This document shows, piece by piece, positions 51,748-63,919 of a stretch of DNA of 64,000 nt. A model generated the notes under the pieces. It ran no database searches. It saw only the letters and a program-made list of their open reading frames with translations, and was not told where the DNA came from. The DNA comes from Eukaryota sp. TZLM1-RC (lineage: Eukaryota > Metamonada: BaSk clade), in assembly GCA_040285825.1 (NCBI GenBank), contig JAUPSS010000011.1, positions 693,658-757,657 on the forward strand, written 5' to 3'. Position 1 is the stretch's first letter, and each line of letters starts with the position of its first letter. The position numbers were made by a program, and so were the translations under genes.

Positions 51748-51847
51748 AACTTAAGATTTCCACTTTTTGACATTGGAATTTTACCAACCCATCATCCAAT
51801 AGATTTTGGTTTTGCTTTCCTGTTTTCTGCGTGTGTTTGTATATGGC

Positions 51848-53135
51848 AAACCTGAGCAACCTTCTGCGGTTTTTCTCATTTCCGTACTCCGACTTTGGGA
51901 TGCGTCTGTAACTTCAAACACATTATACTCTTAGTGCCATGATTCTTCGGGGCAGAAGGGTAGGCATCACGATTGCCATCAGTGCAGCAGCCTTGCCTAG
52001 CGCATTTTGGATTTATATTCCGTAAATCTTTTACCTATCGGTTATTGTCAGTGTTTCGTTTGACTCAATCACTCTTTTGATCTCAATTGTTCATGGATTG
52101 GCTTGATGTCTTCACCGTTGTACTTTCTTCTTGATGAAGACTCTATCATAATAAAGTTTTCCTGGACAGTATTCTTTTCAGTACATACATCATCTTTTCT
52201 GCCAACACTATTGTTTTCAAGATTGCCATTGAAACAGAATACATAAATCATTTCTTCATGTATCAAACCGGCCTTGTATCACTTGTGCATAAGCATGTTT
52301 TCACAGAAAGTGTGAAAACACAATAACATTCAACAGCGTTTTAAAACACTCATATGGATATTACAATTCAAAGATTTATTGTCAAGTGTGGAGTCTTTTT
52401 GTCATATAAGAAATGGGGATTTCAAATGAAAACTATGCCAAATTGTTTCAGCTTTTTTGGTGCAGTAGTTTTGATCAATAGAGCAACTAGTTTCGTGTAC
52501 CTATTTTGCAATAAAATTGTTTGTTGAATTTATGAAACTCTAAATTTATTTTTTTATTTATGTTTAAAAAAATGAAGAAAAACTTCTTTATCAATGTAAA
52601 AGTTCATGCAACAATGTTTTTCTACACCAAAAATGTGATCAAGAACACATGCTGTATTTATAAACTTGAAAACTTCTCTTGTAAAATGCGCCATTCGTTT
52701 CGATTTTTTTAAAGGCACGATAACCATGTATAAATTGTCGCAAATGTTGTAAAAAGATTATCAGCAAAGAAATTCAAATCAAATGAATGACATGAACATT
52801 GGTTTTAATGATGTATAAAGCTCATAAAATTTGAAAAAGATACTAACCTAATCAAAAGAATGATAATCGTGCAGAAAATAGCGTTACCGTTGCCATATAC
52901 AAAGGATCACCTTTTGATTCAAATCACACAAATGCTATCAGTTTTTAGAATAAATTCAAAATGAAAGTGAAACTGTAAATTTTTTTTGGAATTTATGTTA
53001 TTGTTTCTGTCAAAGAACAAAAGTAAAATTATTTTACTTTATCAATGTAAAAGTTCATGCAACAATGTTTTACTGACCTAGTCAAAAGAATGAATGAAGA
53101 AATGATTTATGTATTCTGTTTCAATGGCAATGGGT
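51848..53135 (-). repeat. R1 sequence, minus orientation, left of the ATPase island
   Basis: After an inversion junction at about 51848 the core reads in minus orientation, followed by two diverged subrepeats. Near 53070-53135 it ends in a patchwork: a piece of subrepeat (ACTGACCTAGTCAAAAGAATG) joined to a 40-base piece of core in plus orientation. Confidence 0.8.
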
Positions 53136-53396
53136 TGCTCTTACATTGCACTCCAAAATATGGTCACTATTTTTTTTAGTTCATTTGAGTGACATTAATT
53201 TGGAGCATTCATTCACTCGGTCATGGCTCACATTCTCTGTTTGTTTCACATGATATATTATTCTTGTAAATTGTTGTGAAAGTCGTTTCTGGGTCTACAG
53301 AAATTTTTCTGATGGAAGTATGTTGGTACTTGGTTTGGCAATCAATGTAATAAATAATAATATTCTTTTGTCAAATGGTTTGAAACATTTCCTGGT

Positions 53397-53609
53397 TCAT
53401 TTATGAGGGTACAATGGAGTCACATCAATTTCGTCAGCGTGTTTTAGTTTGTCACGAGTATAGTTGTCAAAAACTGGTCGAAGGTTCGTAATTGGAAGTA
53501 TTGTGAGAGAGTTAATGAAATTGAGTTGAGACAAAGTATAATAAAGGAAATTGGTTTTTGAACCTACGTTAATCACAATGTTGAGGTCGTTACAACATGT
53601 ATAAAGACA
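53397..53609 (-). other. Possible terminal exon or gene fragment
   Basis: A minus-strand frame of 70 codons open from a stop at 53610 to TGA at 53397-53399. It contains no methionine but looks protein-like (NVGSKTNFLYYTLSQLNF, ITNLRPVFDNYTRDKL). It lies downstream of the ATPase gene on the same strand. It could be a last exon, a fragment, or chance. Confidence 0.25.
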
Positions 53610-53716
53610 CTAAAATTAAAAAAAATTAATTAATTATTAATGATTAAAAATAAAGCAATGAGGAGGTTCACGTCCACTGGTTTTAGTAATTCATGACGAA
53701 AAAACCATATATTCGT

Positions 53717-55193
53717 TTATTGTCCAATTTCAAAACACTTAGAAACTGATTTACAGGCATTAAACTCTAAATTTGAAAAGAAAGTACAAGCAGCGCGGCG
53801 AACTAAGGGGCTGTGAAAGGTTATACCATCAAACGTTGATGTGAGCAAGTTCTTCTCAATTAATGAATTAATGCTGCTTCTCATTTCGTCATTGAAAGCG
53901 GCAAGTCTGAACTGATCATTGTCTGTAAGTGTTGTTTCGGTAATGCTTCTCAGTAATTCAAGCAGTGATGGTTCAGAAAATGCAAGTTGACCAACAATGC
54001 CATTACAACTCATTTTTAAATCTAATGCTTGAAACTCAGCTTCTTGAACTAATCTCAAAGAAGGACCACAATCTGCCAATGTTTTCTTGAAATCAATATT
54101 TAGATTAGCAGTGAACTGCCTAATCACGTCACCACTTGGATAGTCAAACCAATAGAGTTGAGCAATTCGAAGGATACGAGGGTGAAATTTATCAAGATAT
54201 GTGAGATAATCAGAAGTTGTAAAATAGATGGGAAATGGCAATTTCATATCTCCACCATATCCTAAAAACAATTTAACCATTGGCGAATCAACGGTGAGAG
54301 CTTGTACATCGTCAATTACAAGAGTAAATTGTCGAGTATTCAATAATTTGGCAACGAGGGTAAGACAAAACATGAAGAAGATCAAAAGAAGATGCGCGCT
54401 TAAAACCAAGTCGTAAAGAAAGGTTCTCACAAAGAGATCGTCTTCCAGTCAACCAAATAACGTGTTGTTTTTCAAGAAATTTAAACAAAGAGACAGATTT
54501 TCCGCATCCCGGAACTCCTGCCAAAACATTAATGCGGTAAGGATTCATTAATTGCAAGGCATCATCAATCTCTAAATGAACTTCATGTTGAATGTTGGGA
54601 CGAGATACCACTGCATGGAAATCTGACAAAGGATGTCTTCTAAAGTGGGAGTACAGCCAAGCAGTATCAAGATCTTGAGTCATAAAACCGAGACCAAGGA
54701 GAAGGACAGTAAGAGCGCCAAGCGTAGTCAAAGCAGCACTAGAACCAAATCCCACGTAGCGAAGAAAAGGGATGCAAAGAAAAGCTGAATAGGTGATGCA
54801 AACAGCAAAAGCGATGAAGCAGAAGATCAATTTAGTATCATCAGTGAACAAGAACTGTTGCCAACTTGTAGAGACAGCATTCCAAGCAGCGAAAACGAGG
54901 TAAATGACCATAATCTTTCCAGGTACGGTATTTGCTGTAGTAGCGGTCCCTGGAGCACTTGGCATAGTAGAATCTTCTTTAGCAAAAAAGCTATGACCGT
55001 ACTTGCGGTGGTTTGCAAACACCAGAAGACCTGAAGAACCACATAGAATGGCATTGATGACAAGGATCCAAAAACCCGTTTCATCCAATTCCTTAGAGAA
55101 ATTGGCAAGGAATAACAAACTGCCTAACAACGGAAAGACAAGAGGCAACCAGAGGCTTAACGTTTCACAGAGAGTCGCGATAGATCGAGACAT
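53717..55193 (-). pseudogene. Membrane-anchored P-loop ATPase, one frameshift
   Basis: Start chosen at ATG 55193 (MSRSIATLC...). An upstream in-frame ATG at 55241 lies in R1 sequence. Numbered from Met at 55193: hydrophobic segments lie at about 15-34, 41-60, 94-116, 122-147 and 153-171, then a soluble domain with Walker A GVPGCGKS at 226-233. After a one-base frameshift near 54366 the other frame continues with Walker B FTLVIDDVQAL, a Ser/Thr-Asp strand (YFTTSD) and a helical C-terminal region to a stop at 53717. The Walker A to B spacing is normal once the frames are joined, so the ATPase was probably one protein of about 490 residues. The family resembles STAND/AAA-like NTPases generally; I cannot name it. 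The shift may be a mutation, a sequencing error at a T4 run, or an unrecognised short intron. Confidence 0.65.
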
Positions 55194-55214
55194 TGAATCC
55201 TCAAAATCTGATTT

Positions 55215-57258
55215 CGATTTTTTCAAAGGCAAGATAACCATGTATAAATTGTCGCAAATGTTGTAAAAAGATTATCAGCAAAGAAATTCAAATCAAATGA
55301 ATGACATGAACATTGGTTTTAATGATGTATAAAGCTCATAAATTTTGAAAAAGATACTGATCTAATCAAAAGAATGATAATCGTGCAGAAAATAGCGTTA
55401 CCGTTGCCATATACAAACGATCACCTTTTGATTCAAGTCAAACAAACGATATCTGTTTCTAGAATACAATTAAAACGAAAGTGAAACTGTAAAATTTTGT
55501 TGGAATTTATTTTTTGTGTTTCTGTCAAATAACAAAAGTAAAATTATTTTTCTTTATCAATGTAAAAGTTCACGCAACAATGTTTTTCTACACCAAAAAT
55601 GTGATTAAGAACACATGCTGTATTTTTAAACTTGAAAACTTATCTTGTAAAATGCGCCATTCGTTTCGATTTTGTTAAAGGCAAGATAACCATGTATAAA
55701 TTGTTGCAACAGTTGCAAAAGGATTATCAACAAAAGAATTCAAATCAAATCAATGACATGAACATTGGTTTCAATGATGCATAAAGCTCAAAATTTTGAA
55801 AGAAATACTAATCTAATCAAAAGAATGATAATCGAACAGAAATTAGCGTAACCGTTGCCTTATACAAACACATGCAGAAAACAGGAAAGCAAAACCAAAA
55901 TCTATTGGATGATGGGTTGGTAAAATTCCAATGTCAAAAATGGAAATCTGAAGTTTGAAACCAGACCCAAAATCTGACCTTCCAACCTGAGCAACCTTCT
56001 GCGGTTTTTCTCATTTCCGTACTCCGACTTTGGGATGCGTCTGTAACTTCAAACACATTATACTCTTAGTGCCATGATTATTGGGGGCAGAAGGGTAGAC
56101 ATCACAATTGCCATCAGTGCAGCAGCCTTGCCTAGCGCATTTTGGATTTCTATTCCGTAAATCTTTTACCTATCGGTTATTGTCAGTGTTTCGTTTGACT
56201 CAATCACTCTTTTGATCTCAATTGTTCATGGATTGGCTTGATGTCTTCACCGTTGTACTTTCTTCTTGATGAAAACCTTTTCGTAATAAAGTTTCCGTGG
56301 ACAGTATTCTTTTCAGTACATACATCATCTTTTCTGCCAACACTATTGTTTTCAAGATTGCCATTGAAACAGAATACATAAATCATTTCTTCATGTATCA
56401 AACCTGCCTTGTATCACTTGTGCATAAGCATGTTTTCACAGAAAGTGTGAAAACACAATAACATTCAACAGCGTTTTAAAACACTCATGTGGATATTACA
56501 ATTCAAAGATTTATTGTCAAGTGTGGAGTCTTTTTGTCATATAAGAGATGGGGATTTCAAATGAAAACTATGCCAAATTGTTTTAGCTTTTTTGGTGCAG
56601 TATTTTTGATCAATAGATCATCTAGTTTCGCGTACCTATTTTGCAATAAAATTGTTTGTTGAATTTATGAAACTCTAAATTTATTTTTTAATTATGTTTA
56701 AAAAGATGAAGAAAAACTTCTTTATCAGTGTAAAAGTTCACGCAACAATGTTTTTCTACACAAACAATGTGATCAAGAACACATGCTGTATCTATAAACT
56801 TGAAAACTTCTCTTGTAAAATGCACCATTCGTTTCGATATTTTCAAAGGCAAGATAATCATGTATAAATTGTCGCAAATGTTGTAAAAAGATTACCAACA
56901 AAGGAACTCAAATCAAATGAATGACATGAACATTGGTTTTAATGATGTATAAAGCTCATAATTTTTGAAAAAGATACTGACCTAATCAAAAGAATGATAA
57001 TCGTGCAGAAAATAGCGTAAGCGTTGCCATATACAAACGATCACCTTTTGATTCAAGTCAAACAAACGATATCTGTTTCTAGAATACATTCAACATGAAA
57101 GTGAAACTGTAAATTTTTTGGAATTTATTTTTTTGTTTCTGTCAAATAACAAAAGTAAAATAATTTTCTTTATCAGTGTAAAAGTTCACGCAACAATGTT
57201 TTTCTACACCAACAATGTGATCAAGAACACATGCTGTATCTATAAACTTGAAAACTTG
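55215..57258 (-). repeat. R1 sequence, minus orientation, right of the ATPase island
   Basis: Diverged subrepeats, one core (about 55870-56440, with the 65-codon frame at 56204-56401), then further subrepeats ending near 57258 at the SSU fragment. Confidence 0.85.
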
Positions 57259-57516
57259 AAAACAGAACCAAAGTCATATTCTATTATTCCATGCTAAGTT
57301 ATTCAATTGCATAAAGCCTGCTTTGAACACTCTAATTTTTTTCAAAGTAAACGGTCTGAATTCAATAGCCACCGCCGAAGCAAATGACTAGTGTCCTCAG
57401 ACAGAAGAATCTGTTTACCAACAGGAAAACCTGAAGATACGCAAATTCTGAGATTCAACTACGGACGATTTAAACGCAGCAATTTTAAGATACACTACTA
57501 GAGCTAAAATTACCGC
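57259..57516 (-). pseudogene. Detached SSU rRNA fragment
   Basis: About 258 bases nearly identical to 2716-2971 of the SSU gene and in the same orientation. Differences include C-to-A in AAGTCATATT, one extra T, and GG-to-AA in GAGCTAAAATTACCGC. It lies exactly between the end of R1 and the start of SAT, and cannot give a functional rRNA. Confidence 0.93.
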
Positions 57517-58893
57517 AATTAACGATTGTAATAAACAACCATTGGTCAATATACGAAACTAGGAACTTCATATGAGCCTCAGTAAATCGTATCAAAAACG
57601 ATACTCTTACACTTACAGCAATTGTTTTATTAGTTTACAACATTCAATTGTATACTTTTTGATTTTTTACTATTTTTACAATTTAATGTTTAAAAATTAA
57701 TAACTCAATTAATTCAAATATATACAAAATCAATTGAAAATGTAATCATGAGTTTGTACTGATCAAGTAACACATAGCCAACACTACTCACACACAATTT
57801 CACACAAAGTTTGATCACAAGTTGATCACATCTAGTACATAAGGACTACATGCAACTCATCTAATCATACCAATGACCATTCAACCAATCATACCAATGA
57901 CTACTCAAATGACCATAGCACGGACTTTAACACCACAATTGTTATAATAATTGTCCTAAAATGGACTTTAAATATTTGACCAATGATTGTAATAAACAAC
58001 CATTGGTCAATATACGAAACTAGGAACTTCATATGAGCCTCAGTAAATCGTATCAAAAACGATACTCTTACACTTACAGCAATGGTTATATTAGTTTGCA
58101 ACATTCAATTGTATACTTTTTGATTTTTTACTATTTTTACAATTTAATGTTTAAAAATTAATAACTCAATTAATTCAAATATATTTAAAATCAATTGAAG
58201 ATGTAATCATGAGTTTGTTCTGATCAAGTAACACATAGCCAACATTACTCACACACAATTTCACACAAAGTTTGATCACAAGTTGATCACATCTAGTACA
58301 TAAGGACTACATGCAACTCACCTAATCATACCAATGACCATTCAACCAATCATACCAATGACTACTCAAAAAAAAGGACTACCATAGCACGGACTTTAAC
58401 ACCACAATTGTTATAATAATTGTCCCAAAATGGACTTTAAAGATTTGAATGGTATGATTGGTTGAATGGTCAATATATGAAACTAGGAACTTCATATGAG
58501 CCTCAGTAAATCGTATCAAAAACGATACTCCTACACTTACAGCAATGGTTATATTAGTTTGCAACATTCAATTGTATACTTTTTGATTTTTTATTTTTTT
58601 TTCAATTTAATGTTTAAAAATTAATAAACTCAATTAATTCAAATATATACAAAATCAATTGAAAATGTAATCATGAGTTTGTACTGATCAAGTAACACAT
58701 AGCCAACACTACTCACACACAATTTCACACAAAGTTTGATCACAAGTTGATCACATCTAGTACATAAGGACTACATGCAACTCACCTAATCATACCAATG
58801 ACCATTCAACCAATCATACCAATGACTACTCAAATGACCATAGCACGGACTTTAACACCACAATTGTTATAATAATTGTCCCAAAATGGACTT
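57517..58893 (+). repeat. SAT array 3
   Basis: About three satellite units in plus orientation. The first starts inside the TTGACCAATG hairpin. In the unit near 58448-58475 the hairpin is replaced by an inverted copy of the nearby ATTCAACCAATCATACC segment. The array ends at CCAAAATGGACTT where element A starts. Confidence 0.9.
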
Positions 58894-61733
58894 CATTCGT
58901 CTTCAGTCAGTAGTAATACAAAATCATGTTTGTTCTGTTGTTCTCCAGTTTCTGGATTCAATGTTTCGGGTCGACCTCTTTTGGTTTGTGATTCTTGCAC
59001 GCCAATTGATCCTTGTAGACCTCCATTTGCAATCCCTCAATTCGTTTCTCCTGCTCATTCGTCTTCTCTTGCAACAGTTATTCGATCTTTAACCTTCTCT
59101 CTTCGAAAGGGCATTTGGAATCCTTCGATTTTTTGGAAATTTTTTCTTTCTAAGGCTATGTCTTCACACAAGAAATCTAAATATAAGAAGTCGGTTCCAC
59201 AATCTAAAAATGTCAAAAAGCGCTTTGAGTCTTTGATTCTTCGTTCACAATACTCTTCAGCACTTAAATTATTGGCTGGTTCTTCTCCTGCTGCCTTCAA
59301 TGATGAAACATTGGATTCTTTAAATTCTCTTCATCCACATGAAGACTTCACCATAAATCACATAGTCTCTGATAATGAACGTGATTTCTTCACTGCTAAT
59401 CCTATCACTTGTGATGAAGTTAGTGTAGCTATTAAAGGACTTCCGTCTGGTCGTTCTGCTGGGCCTTCTGGACTTAGTTATGATCATTTGAAGTCCGCAG
59501 TCAACATATGTCCAGAAATCGTGGATGATTTAGTTTTCTTTTTTAATAGTGTCATCATGGGACGTTTCAAGTTACCACAGGCGTTAATGGCATCTCGTTT
59601 AGTTGCTTTAAATAAGCCTGGAGGTGGTGTCAGACCTATTGCTGTTGGTGAGTCCATAACGAGATTATTAGCAATTATTTCTTTTAAAAGAGTTAAGTCA
59701 TCCGCAATTAATTTTTTTCGTCCTTATCAGTTTGCTATCGGAATTCCTGATGGCACAACATGTGCTGCGTTGTGTACAGATTTACTTTTCAATCAAAAAG
59801 GCGAAAATTATTTATTGAACATTGATTTTAAAAATGCTTTCAACTCCGTTTTTCGCTCCAGTATTTTGCATGAACTTGAACTACACTATCCTCCACTTTT
59901 GCCGTATTTTAAATTGATGTATGGATCACCCTCTAACTTAATTTTTCATTCTGAGAATATTGTTTCGTCAAGAGGGGTCAAACAAGGGGATCCATTGGGT
60001 CCATTTTTCTTTTGCTTAGCACTGCAATCAGTTTTGGTAAAATTTAAGTCGGATTTTCCTGACATTCATATATGTGCTTATGCAGATGATTTATCACTTA
60101 TTGGCCCTTTGTCTCTTTTACAACACGGTTTACAACATTTTGTTTTTCTGGCCAAACAAATAGAGTTAGACATTAAATTGCCCAAGTGTTTCATTATTGG
60201 TAATCAGCATGCGGAGGTGGCATTTAATGAAACTTTTATCAAATACGTTGATTACGAGGAAGATGCTATTCGGTTTCTTGGATCTTATTTTGGAAATAGT
60301 GAAAAAGTTAAATCGATTTTGTCAGGTATTTTGGAAAAAATCGAAGAGCAACTTTTGGCTATTCAAGATCTACAAATTGACAAACATTTAGCGTTTTCAA
60401 TCCTCAATGTGTGTTTTGGGTCAAAAATTAATCATCTTCTTCGTTCTTTATCTCCCACAATTTCTCATGATTTTGCACGTCAATTCAATACTTTGAGAAC
60501 AAATTTCTTAGGAAATTTAGTAGAAGTTTGTCCGTCTAAAATTCCTTATCATGCATTTTTTAGTCCTAAATTTGGTGGAGTTGGTTTTTCAAAAGCAGAG
60601 TATTTATGCAAAAGTGCTTTTATTGGTGGTATGAAAAATTTTCTTTTTGAATGGAAACTTCGTTTTGATCATATTCCTTTGAATGAATCACATCCTTTAT
60701 TAATTTCTCTTGACAAAATGGTGCAAGAACTACCTGTTGATGTTTGGAATAGGAGTTTTCCTTCAAGTTTGCCTGCTGTGCCTTCGAGATCTTTCACCAA
60801 CCTTCATCTTGCTGTTGTGAAATTACAGAAGTCTGTTCTTATTGGTTTTGAAGACCTGGATTTTTCTAAATGACTTAGTGTGACTAAGATTAATAATCCC
60901 GTCTTTGCTGCCTTTTTATCAGACATTCAGAACTGTACTAGTTTAATATCTCAGCAACCAAGGCCATTTGGTCTTCACTTAACAAATGAAGCTTGGAAAC
61001 AAAACATGCGGTTGAGATTAGGGATGTATCCAAGTGGTCATTTGGACAATTCTTATTGTATTTGTAACAAAAAACCTACTGCCAATTTTCGTCATATTGT
61101 GAGCTGTAAGAAATTTCTCCAATATAGGTCAGTTCTTCATAATGCCGTTCGTGATGTGACATATGAGATGTTCAAGTGTTACAATTTTAGTTGCAAAGTA
61201 GAACCTTTGTTGAAGCATTATAGTGATGATAATCTTTTTAATTCACGTCGAGGTGATTTAATTGCTCCTTTTGTGGATTCCTCTCAAGTTGTTGTTGATT
61301 TCACTACAGTTGATCCCTTTGCTTTTGTTTATCGCGATGATGTTTTTACTTAGTACTAATGGTCATTTAAACAAGGCTGAAGATCGTAAGAGAGATAAAT
61401 ATACTGAGATATTAAATGATTTAAATAAGAACCTTTATTCGAAGTTTTCGTTTGTTCCTTTTGCCTTTTCGATTTTTGGCAACATTGGACAATCCGCCTT
61501 GAATTTCATCAATGATTTTGGTAATTTATGTCGTTCAAGTGGTAAGAATTTTGCAGAGAATTTATGGAAAAATCGTATCATTTTCGCTTTGTACAGAAGT
61601 GTTCCCAAGTACTTGAGTTTAATGATGTCTAAACTTTATAAGGATTCATCAAGAGTTGGCGTGGAGAATTTAGTTTCTTATGTGTTTTAGTTTGTTCTAT
61701 TTGATTCTTCGTAGAAAATAAATAAATAAATAC
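58894..61733 (+). pseudogene. Retrotransposon A, second copy, 5'-truncated
   Basis: A 2.8-kb family A element lacking its first ~65 codons (AT-hook and CCHC knuckle) and any ATG of its own. The main frame runs to a TGA at 60871. In order: a CxxC...CxxC finger, RT blocks VRPIAVGESITRLLA, YQFAIGIPDGTTC, NIDFKNAFNSV, GVKQGDPLGP, YADDLSLIG and IRFLGSYFG. After the TGA (CGA in the central copy) the same frame continues with the knuckle CICNKKPTANFRHIVSC and RLE RGDLIAPFVDSSQVVVDF, then one extra T near 61343 shifts the frame before the stop at 61690. The 3' tail is AATAAATAAATAAATA. No target duplication is seen, and about 200 bases of the SAT unit are missing at the site. Two lesions plus truncation: inactive. 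Confidence 0.9.
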
Positions 61734-63919
61734 TCAATTAATTCAAATATATACAAAATCAATTGAAAATGTAATCATGAGTTTGTACTGATCAAGTAAC
61801 ACATAGCCAACACTACTCACACACAATTTCACACAAAGTTTGATCACAAGTTGATCACATCTAGTACATAAGGACTACATGCAACTCATCTAATCATACC
61901 AATGACCATTCAACCAATCATACCAATGACTACTCAAATGACCATAGCACGGACTTTAACACCACAATTGTTATAATAATTGTCCCAAAATGGACTTTAA
62001 ATATTTGACCAACGATTGTAATAAACAACCATTGGTCAATATACGAAACTAGGAACTTCATATGAGCCTCAGTAAATCGTATCAAAACGATACTCTTACA
62101 TTTACAGCAATTGTTTTATTAGTTTACAACATTCAATTGTATACTTTTTGATTTTTATTTTTTCAATTTAATGTTTAAAAATTAATAAACTCAATTAATT
62201 CAAATATATACAAAATCAATTGAAAATGTAATCATGAGTTTGTACTGATCAAGTAACACATAGCCAACACTACTCACACACAATTTCACACAAAGTTTGA
62301 TCACAAGTTGATCACATCTAGTACATAAGGACTACATGCAACTCACCTAATCATACCAATGACCATTCAACCAATCATACCAATGACTACTCAAATGACC
62401 ATAGCACGGACTTTAACACCACAATTGTTATAATAATTGTCCCAAAATGGACTTTAAATATTTGACCAATGATTGTAATAAACAACCATTGGTCAATATA
62501 CGAAACTAGGAACTTCATATGAGCCTCAGTAAATCGTATCAAAAACGATACTCTTACACTTACAGCAATGGTTATATTAGTTTGCAACATTCAATTGTAT
62601 ACTTTTTGATTTTTTACTATTTTTACAATTTAATGTTTAAAAATTAATAACTCAATTAATTCAAATATATACAAAATCAATTGAAAATGTAATCATGAGT
62701 TTGTTCTGATCAAGTAACACATAGCCAACATTACTCAGACACAATTTCACACAAAGTTTGATCACAAGTTGATCACATCTAGTACATAAGGACTACATGC
62801 AACTCACCTAATCATACCAATGACCATTCAACCAATCATACCAATGACTACTCAAATGACCATAGCACGGACTTTAACACCACAATTGTTATAATAATTG
62901 TCCCAAAATGGACTTTAAATATTTGACCAATGATTGTAATAAACAACCATTGGTCAATATACGAAACTAGGAACTTCATATGAGCCTCAGTAAATCGTAT
63001 CAAAAACGATACTCTTACACTTACAGCAATGGTTATATTAGTTTGCAACATTCAATTGTATACTTTTTGATTTTTTACTATTTTTACAATTTAATGTTTA
63101 AAAATTAATAACTCAATTAATTCAAATATATACAAAATCAATTGAAAATGTAATCATGAGTTTGTTCTGATCAAGTAACACATAGCCAACATTACTCACA
63201 CACAATTTCACACAAAGTTTGATCACAAGTTGATCACATCTGGTACATAAGGACTACATGCAACTCACCTAATCATACCAATGACCATTCAACCAATCAT
63301 ACCAATGACTACTCAAATGACCATAGCACGGACTTTAACACCACAATTGTTATAATAATTGTCCCAAAATGGACTTTAAATATTTGACCAATGATTGTAA
63401 TAAACAACCATTGGTCAATATACGAAACTAGGAACTTCATATGAGCCTCAGTAAATCGTATCAAAAACGATACTCTTACACTTACAGCAATGGTTATATT
63501 AGTTTGCAACATTCAATTGTATACTTTTTGATTTTTTACTATTTTTACAATTTAATGTTTAAAAATTAATAACTCAATTAATTCAAATATATACAAAATC
63601 AATTGAAAATGTAATCATGAGTTTGTTCTGATCAAGTAACACATAGCCAACATTACTCAGACACAATTTCACACAAAGTTTGATCACAAGTTGATCACAT
63701 CTAGTACATAAGGACTACATGCAACTCACCTAATCATACCAATGACCATTCAACCAATCATACCAATGACTACTCAAATGACCATAGCACGGACTTTAAC
63801 ACCACAATTGTTATAATAATTGTCCCAAAATGGACTTTAAATATTTGACCAATGATTGTAATAAACAACCATTGGTCAATATACGAAAACTAGGAACTTC
63901 ATATGAGCCTCAGTAAATC
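61734..63919 (+). repeat. SAT array 4
   Basis: About 4.7 clean units of ~461 bases in plus orientation. The last unit stops at CTCAGTAAATCG, directly before the GTATC hairpin. Confidence 0.92.

Larger units (their letters stand above)
38623..51847 (+). repeat. R1 tandem array, right (plus orientation)
   Basis: The same composite repeat as on the left but inverted. Cores begin their 65-codon frame at 39492, 44611, 46232, 47852 and 49471; the last four are 1619-1621 bases apart, i.e. two subrepeats per unit. The first core is split by element B and the last by C2. At 51848 the repeat flips orientation. A 55-codon frame in the core (44787-44951) is broken in other copies. Confidence 0.9.
53136..55214. 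other. Unique-sequence island inside R1
   Basis: About 2.1 kb with no similarity to R1, SAT or the retroelements. It contains the ATPase gene (53717-55193) and an exon-like frame (53397-53609). No target-site duplication, terminal repeat or tail was found, so how it arrived is unknown. The stretch 53136-53396 shows no gene. Confidence 0.7.

Noticed and set aside
4423-56401. 65-codon and 89-95-codon frames in every R1 core
   Set aside because: The units are nearly identical, so conservation says nothing; composition and hydrophobic tails look like translated AT-rich repeat. No homology recognised.
58894-61733. Functional retrotransposon A
   Set aside because: It lacks the 5' end and has a TGA at 60871 and a frameshift near 61343.
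16545-63512. A 67-codon minus-strand frame in many SAT units
   Set aside because: It follows the satellite period and disappears in units with single-base changes; no sign of coding selection.
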